From NCBI GenBank assembly GCA_036494715.1, contig DASXNY010000027.1, positions 1 through 31,549 on the forward strand: DNA of 31,549 nt, in the 5' to 3' direction. Positions 28,432 through 31,549 of the stretch are shown piece by piece. A model generated the notes under the pieces. It saw only the letters and a list, made by a program, of their open reading frames with translations, ran no database searches and had not been told where the DNA came from. A program made the translations under genes and the position numbers. Within the stretch, counting starts at the first letter, position 1; the number at the start of each line of letters is the position of its first letter. The stretch comes from JAICJR01 sp036494715 (GTDB lineage Bacteria > Actinomycetota > Thermoleophilia > Solirubrobacterales > Thermoleophilaceae).

Positions 28432-29135
28432 GATCCACCTCCGAGCGTCGCGGGGACCTTCTGACCCTGGTCGCCGAAGCCGGTGACCTCGTCGGTCAGG
28501 TTCACGAGGATGTCGAAGCTGACGTTGTTCCCGCAGTCGGCGCCACCAGCCGAGCCGCCCGAGCCGCCGGCGGCGAGCTTGAGGGCCTTGCTAGATGAGT
28601 TCAGCTGGACATCGTCCGAGCCGTGGATGGCGCGCAGGCGCACCAGGGTCGCGGCCACCGTCTTGTGCGACGGGGCGCAGCCGATCAGGTGCACCGACGG
28701 GGTGGCCGACGCGCTGGGGTCGGTCGTCGGGGTGGTCGCGCTCGTGGAGCTGGTCGAGCCGCCGGTGGCCTCCGCGTCGAGCGAGGTCACCCAGACGCCG
28801 CCGGGGAGCACGCGCGAGGTCTCGCGCAGCAGCCGCTCGTAGTCGATGCGGCTGGTGGCCAGCGACCCGACGGACTGGATGCGGGCGGCAGCCACCTGCG
28901 TGAAGTCGCCGTACTTCTGCAGCGACGCGGTCTTGCTCTGCGCCTGGCTCGCCTGCTGGTTGGCCTGAGCGATGTCGTTCTTGCGCGTGGTGATCTGGTT
29001 CGTGGTCAGCACGTAGCCGGCCACGCCCAGCACCAGAGCGGCGAGCACGCCGATGACGATGTAGGAACCGCCGCCGGCCTTGCCGCTCGCAACGTACGGG
29101 CGCGCGCTCTGCGGAAGAAGGTTGACGGGCCTCAT
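28428..29135 (-). CDS. pilN: type IV pilus inner-membrane protein PilN
   Basis: The 235-residue protein begins MRPVNLLPQSARP, the PilN N-terminal motif (binding PilM), followed by one membrane span (YIVIGVLAALVLGVAGYVL), a coiled-coil (ITTRKNDIAQANQQASQAQSK), then a PilN-type domain with PGGVWVTSLD. A Ser/Thr linker (STSSTSATTPTTDPSASATP) interrupts it, followed by a fold with two Cys and a Gly/Ser-rich segment. The ATG overlaps the pilM stop (ATGA). A longer frame runs upstream as shadow of pilM. Confidence 0.88.
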   Translation of the reverse strand: MRPVNLLPQSARPYVASGKAGGGSYIVIGVLAALVLGVAGYVLTTNQITTRKNDIAQANQQASQAQSKTASLQKYGDFTQVAAARIQSVGSLATSRIDYERLLRETSRVLPGGVWVTSLDAEATGGSTSSTSATTPTTDPSASATPSVHLIGCAPSHKTVAATLVRLRAIHGSDDVQLNSSSKALKLAAGGSGGSAGGADCGNNVSFDILVNLTDEVTGFGDQGQKVPATLGGGS

Positions 29136-30136
29136 GCCGCCGCTCCAAGGGCAAGCCCGGTGGCCACGGTGTGGCGGTGCGGGTCCTCGCCGTCGAGGGC
29201 GCCGTTCGCCTCGAGCCCGCCAAGCGGGTCGGCGACGGACACGGGAAGGTGGATCAGGGACTCGAGCTGGTCGGCCAAGCCCTCGTGCGAGGAGCCGGGG
29301 CCGGAGAGCTGCACCTCGCCCACCGGGCGGGCGTCGGGCTGGGCCATGTAGAAGTCGATCGAGAGGCGGATCTCCTCGGCCAGCGCCACGGCGACGTGAT
29401 CGTCCTGGTCTGTCCAGTCGGTGGACAGCGGCCGGGTGAAGAGGCAGTTGTTGCCGACGGCGACGGCGAGGTTGGTCACGCCGCCGAGGTGGCAGTACAC
29501 GCACGCGAGCTGGTCAGCCGGGCTGCCGAAGTCGCTCTCGACCGGAGCCGAGGCGGCCGACTTGGCGAGGGCGCGCACGAGGGCGAACGCGTTGAGGTCG
29601 ATGCCCTCCGGCTTGAGGCCGGCGCCGCGCACTCCCGCGACGAAGCGCTCGATCATCGCCTGGCGGGCAGCCACGACGACGACGCGCAGTCGGGGCGAAC
29701 CCTCGGCGCTCGTCGCCTGGCCAACCACCTGGTAGTCGAGCACCGCCTCGTCGAGCGGCATGGCGATCGCCTCGGCCGCCTGGAAGCGAACCGCGGCGGC
29801 CAGCTCGGCCTCCTCCTGAATCTGTGGCAGGTCTAGATGGCGCACGACTATCTGCTGGTTCGACACGCCAAGCCGGACACGGGTCGGGAGGTCGTTCTCC
29901 TTGAAGAAGGTCTTGAGGCTCTCGGTGAGGCGCTCGACGTCGGCGACCTCGCCGTCCGTGATCACGCCGCTCGGAAGCTCCATGCTGGCGGCACGGGCGA
30001 TGCGTCCGTCCTGCGCCTGGACGGCCGCCACGAAGGCGCCGTCAAGGTCAAGGCCAACGGATCCGCGAGGGTTCTTTTTGCCGAGGGTTAGGGCCATGGG
30101 AGGAGCCTGCACCCCCGGTATCGGTCGCTTGCCCAT
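29132..30136 (-). CDS. pilM: type IV pilus actin-like ATPase PilM
   Basis: PilM is a cytoplasmic actin-like protein that binds PilN. The 334 residues have the actin-fold phosphate loop GSVGLDLDGAFVAAVQA, RVRLGVSNQQIVVRHLDLP, RVVVVAARQAMIERFVAGVRGAGLKPEGIDLNAFALVRAL, VYCHLGGVTNLAVAVGNNCLFTRPL and the closing GLALGAAA. The ATG at 30136 follows AAAGG; an ATG at 30097 (MALTLGKKNP) would fit the family start equally well and lacks the odd proline-rich head. It follows pilD by 44 nt. Confidence 0.87.
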   Translation of the reverse strand: MGKRPIPGVQAPPMALTLGKKNPRGSVGLDLDGAFVAAVQAQDGRIARAASMELPSGVITDGEVADVERLTESLKTFFKENDLPTRVRLGVSNQQIVVRHLDLPQIQEEAELAAAVRFQAAEAIAMPLDEAVLDYQVVGQATSAEGSPRLRVVVVAARQAMIERFVAGVRGAGLKPEGIDLNAFALVRALAKSAASAPVESDFGSPADQLACVYCHLGGVTNLAVAVGNNCLFTRPLSTDWTDQDDHVAVALAEEIRLSIDFYMAQPDARPVGEVQLSGPGSSHEGLADQLESLIHLPVSVADPLGGLEANGALDGEDPHRHTVATGLALGAAA

Positions 30137-30180
30137 CGGCCTTTAGTCGAAGTGGACGCTGACCTGGACGCTTTGCGCGA

Positions 30181-30927
30181 TTAGCGCAGGTTGTCCAGGT
30201 AGAAGTCGATCAACTGCTGGCCGGCGAGCATGGCCACGAGGCCGCCGAACGCCATGAACGGGGCGAACGGGACGCCGACCTTGCGCGAGCGTGCACCGTG
30301 TCTGACGACGAGCACGATGCCGACGACGGTGCCGACCACGAATGCGATCAGGAGTGCCGGGATCACGAGACGGCCCAGGTACAGGCCCATCACGCCGGCG
30401 AGCTTGACGTCGCCCATCCCCATCCCCTTCGGATGGATGAGGGCCGCCACGAGGAAGAAGGTGAAGGCGCCGGCGCCGGCTATCAGGAGCTCGGGCAGCG
30501 CATGTGTCCGGAACGCCACCGCGGTGATGAGTCCATAGACGGCGGCGGGCGCGAGGATCCGGTTCGGGACGATCTTGTGCTGGAGGTCGATGAAGGTCAC
30601 CGCGATCAGCACCGCGGTGAACGGGATCAGCGCGATCAGCTCGGCATGTATCCCGCGGGCGAGGACGACCCCGATGAAGCAGAGCGCCGTGAGCAGCTCG
30701 ACCGCGGGGTAGCGCGCGGAGATCGTCTCGCCGCAGTGGCGGCAGCGCCCCTTGAGGAACAGCCATGAGAGCAGCGGCACGTTGTCGCGCGGCGCCACCG
30801 GCGTCTCGCAGTTCGGGCAGTGCGAGCGCGGTTTGACGAGCGACTGCCCGAGCGGGAGCCGGTACACGACAACGTTGAGGAAGGAGCCGATTACGGCGCC
30901 GGAGATGCCTGCGAACGCGGTTTCCAT
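30181..30927 (-). CDS. pilD: prepilin peptidase (type IV leader peptidase)
   Basis: The 248-residue polytopic protein carries GSFLNVVVYRLP, a paired zinc ribbon CPNC (37-40) and CRHC (62-65), the catalytic Asp114 in FIDLQHKIVPN, and Asp173 in GMGDVKLAG, the second aspartate of the GxGD-type protease. It cleaves the leader of pilins and in many bacteria N-methylates the new end. METAFAGIS (ATG 30927) is the best start, with AGGA upstream; the open frame runs 18 codons further. It lies 94 nt after pilA, separated by a hairpin. Confidence 0.93.
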   Translation of the reverse strand: METAFAGISGAVIGSFLNVVVYRLPLGQSLVKPRSHCPNCETPVAPRDNVPLLSWLFLKGRCRHCGETISARYPAVELLTALCFIGVVLARGIHAELIALIPFTAVLIAVTFIDLQHKIVPNRILAPAAVYGLITAVAFRTHALPELLIAGAGAFTFFLVAALIHPKGMGMGDVKLAGVMGLYLGRLVIPALLIAFVVGTVVGIVLVVRHGARSRKVGVPFAPFMAFGGLVAMLAGQQLIDFYLDNLR

Positions 30928-30973
30928 CGTCCTGAGACGTTCTTCGTCCGAAACGGCCCGCGGCTTGAGCCCA

Positions 30974-31002
30974 CGGCCCACGCCGATGTTCGGCGCGGGC
31001 CG
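30974..31002 (-). terminator. 13-bp hairpin between pilA and pilD
   Basis: Arms 30974-30986 and 30990-31002 pair over 13 bp with one G-U and a 3-nt loop (reading on the mRNA: left arm CGGCCCGCGCCGA). It lies in the 94-nt gap after the pilA stop, 20 nt past it. No U tract. A partial terminator or mRNA 3' stabiliser would give much more pilin than assembly proteins. Confidence 0.5.
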
Positions 31003-31021
31003 CGCGGCTCCTCCGCCACGG

Positions 31022-31474
31022 TTACCAGCTGCTGTTGATGCAGCTGCCGCCGGTGCCCGAGCAGCTCCGGCTGATGACGCCGTTGTTCACGTTCTTCGTG
31101 ATCGAGAACGTGGTGCCCGTCTTCGACTTGGCCGTGACCACGTAGCCGGTGGTGGTGGCGTTCGTCACGTCCACCTGACCGGGGTTCGGTCCGACGCTCA
31201 AGCCCGAGTCCGTGCCGAGGCACGAGCTCACCGACGAGCCCGACACCGTGTTGCCCGTGTAGGTCTCGTTATTCGTGAAGCACGACTCGAGCTGAGACAC
31301 GAGGTTGCGGGCATCAGACTTGGCGTTCGAGTCCTGCGCCTTGTCGCGCTGGCTCAGGAAGTTCGGCAGCGCGATCGCGGCCAGGATGCCGATGATCAGA
31401 ATGACGACCAGGAGCTCGATCAAGGTGAAACCGCGCTCCTCTTTGGCGAGGCGCTCTCTGAGCCTCCACAACAT
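31022..31474 (-). CDS. pilA: type IVa pilin precursor
   Basis: The 150-residue pilin has a 15-residue leader ending at Gly15, cleaved before Phe16 (GFTLIELLVVILIIGILAAI), with Glu at mature position 5 (residue 20), the classical type IVa signature. The hydrophobic helix is followed by a small globular head rich in Thr, Ser and Gly, with four Cys (65, 85, 138, 145) that could form two disulfides. TFSITKNVNNGV is a late beta strand. It is the first gene of the operon within the window and has a very strong ribosome site, AGGAGGT. The prepilin peptidase follows. Confidence 0.95.
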   Translation of the reverse strand: MLWRLRERLAKEERGFTLIELLVVILIIGILAAIALPNFLSQRDKAQDSNAKSDARNLVSQLESCFTNNETYTGNTVSGSSVSSCLGTDSGLSVGPNPGQVDVTNATTTGYVVTAKSKTGTTFSITKNVNNGVISRSCSGTGGSCINSSW

Positions 31475-31478
31475 GGGG

Positions 31479-31488
31479 TGACCTCCTA
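31479..31488 (-). promoter_or_regulatory. strong Shine-Dalgarno of pilA
   Basis: On the mRNA strand TAGGAGGTCA (31488-31479), a near-perfect anti-16S match, lies 4 nt before the pilA ATG. It is the strongest site in the window, fitting a highly expressed structural subunit. No convincing -10/-35 is seen in the remaining 61 bases to the right edge. Confidence 0.85.
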
Positions 31489-31549
31489 TAAGGAAAGTCT
31501 TTGGGGTCGTTCGGTATCGGCGCGGGTGGCGGCGAGGCTTAGAAATGAC

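Overview
The window is about 31.5 kb of very GC-rich DNA that is almost entirely coding. It looks like an actinobacterial chromosome (Actinomycetota), and I would guess the Thermoleophilia/Solirubrobacterales branch. The reasons are the high GC, frequent GTG starts, 4-bp stop/start overlaps, a LexA box of the Gram-positive type, an imuB/DUF6504/dnaE2 cluster, an aroC-aroK-aroB-aroQ-pepQ-efp-nusB order like that of Mycobacterium tuberculosis, and a type IV pilus locus. The lineage is an inference, since there is no rRNA or other phylogenetic marker gene here. I saw no tRNA, rRNA, insertion sequence, CRISPR array or phage gene. No gap between genes exceeds about 160 bp.

Layout. 64-1758: an ArsB/SLC13-like permease diverges from a MarR regulator over a 27-bp gap filled by a large dyad. 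1755-5729 (minus): efp-nusB-xseB-ispA-dxs, a compact run of adjacent or overlapping genes for translation, antitermination and isoprenoid precursors. 5796-14599: a mixed-strand accessory block with an OsmC-like protein, three NTF2-fold proteins, an alpha/beta hydrolase, a PPK2 kinase, an MBL hydrolase, an amidase, a FIST protein, a DUF72 protein, a histone-H1-like protein and an SRPBCC protein. 14606-19954 (minus): an SOS mutagenesis operon imuB-DUF6504-cupin-dnaE2 behind a perfect LexA box, with a 13-copy 8-bp tandem repeat just before dnaE2. 19955-22348: a possible small RNA with a strong terminator, a secreted beta-rich protein, a cupin and a membrane glycosyltransferase-like protein. 22237-26454 (minus): aroC-aroKB(fused)-aroQ-pepQ, all overlapping. 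26489-31474 (minus): pilA-pilD-pilM-pilN-pilO-(PilP-like), ending 34 nt before aroC.

How it fits together. The shikimate genes give three enzymes of the pathway plus chorismate synthase. The pilus genes give the major pilin, its processing peptidase and the inner-membrane alignment complex; the ATPases and platform protein are presumably beyond the right edge. Gene order suggests that aro-pepQ and efp-nusB were once one operon, because they lie on the same strand in the M. tuberculosis order, but here a 16.5-kb block carrying the SOS mutasome and accessory genes separates pepQ from efp. The most interesting places are that split, the LexA-box region with its divergent structured transcript candidate, the cupin inside the mutasome operon, and the octamer array in front of dnaE2.
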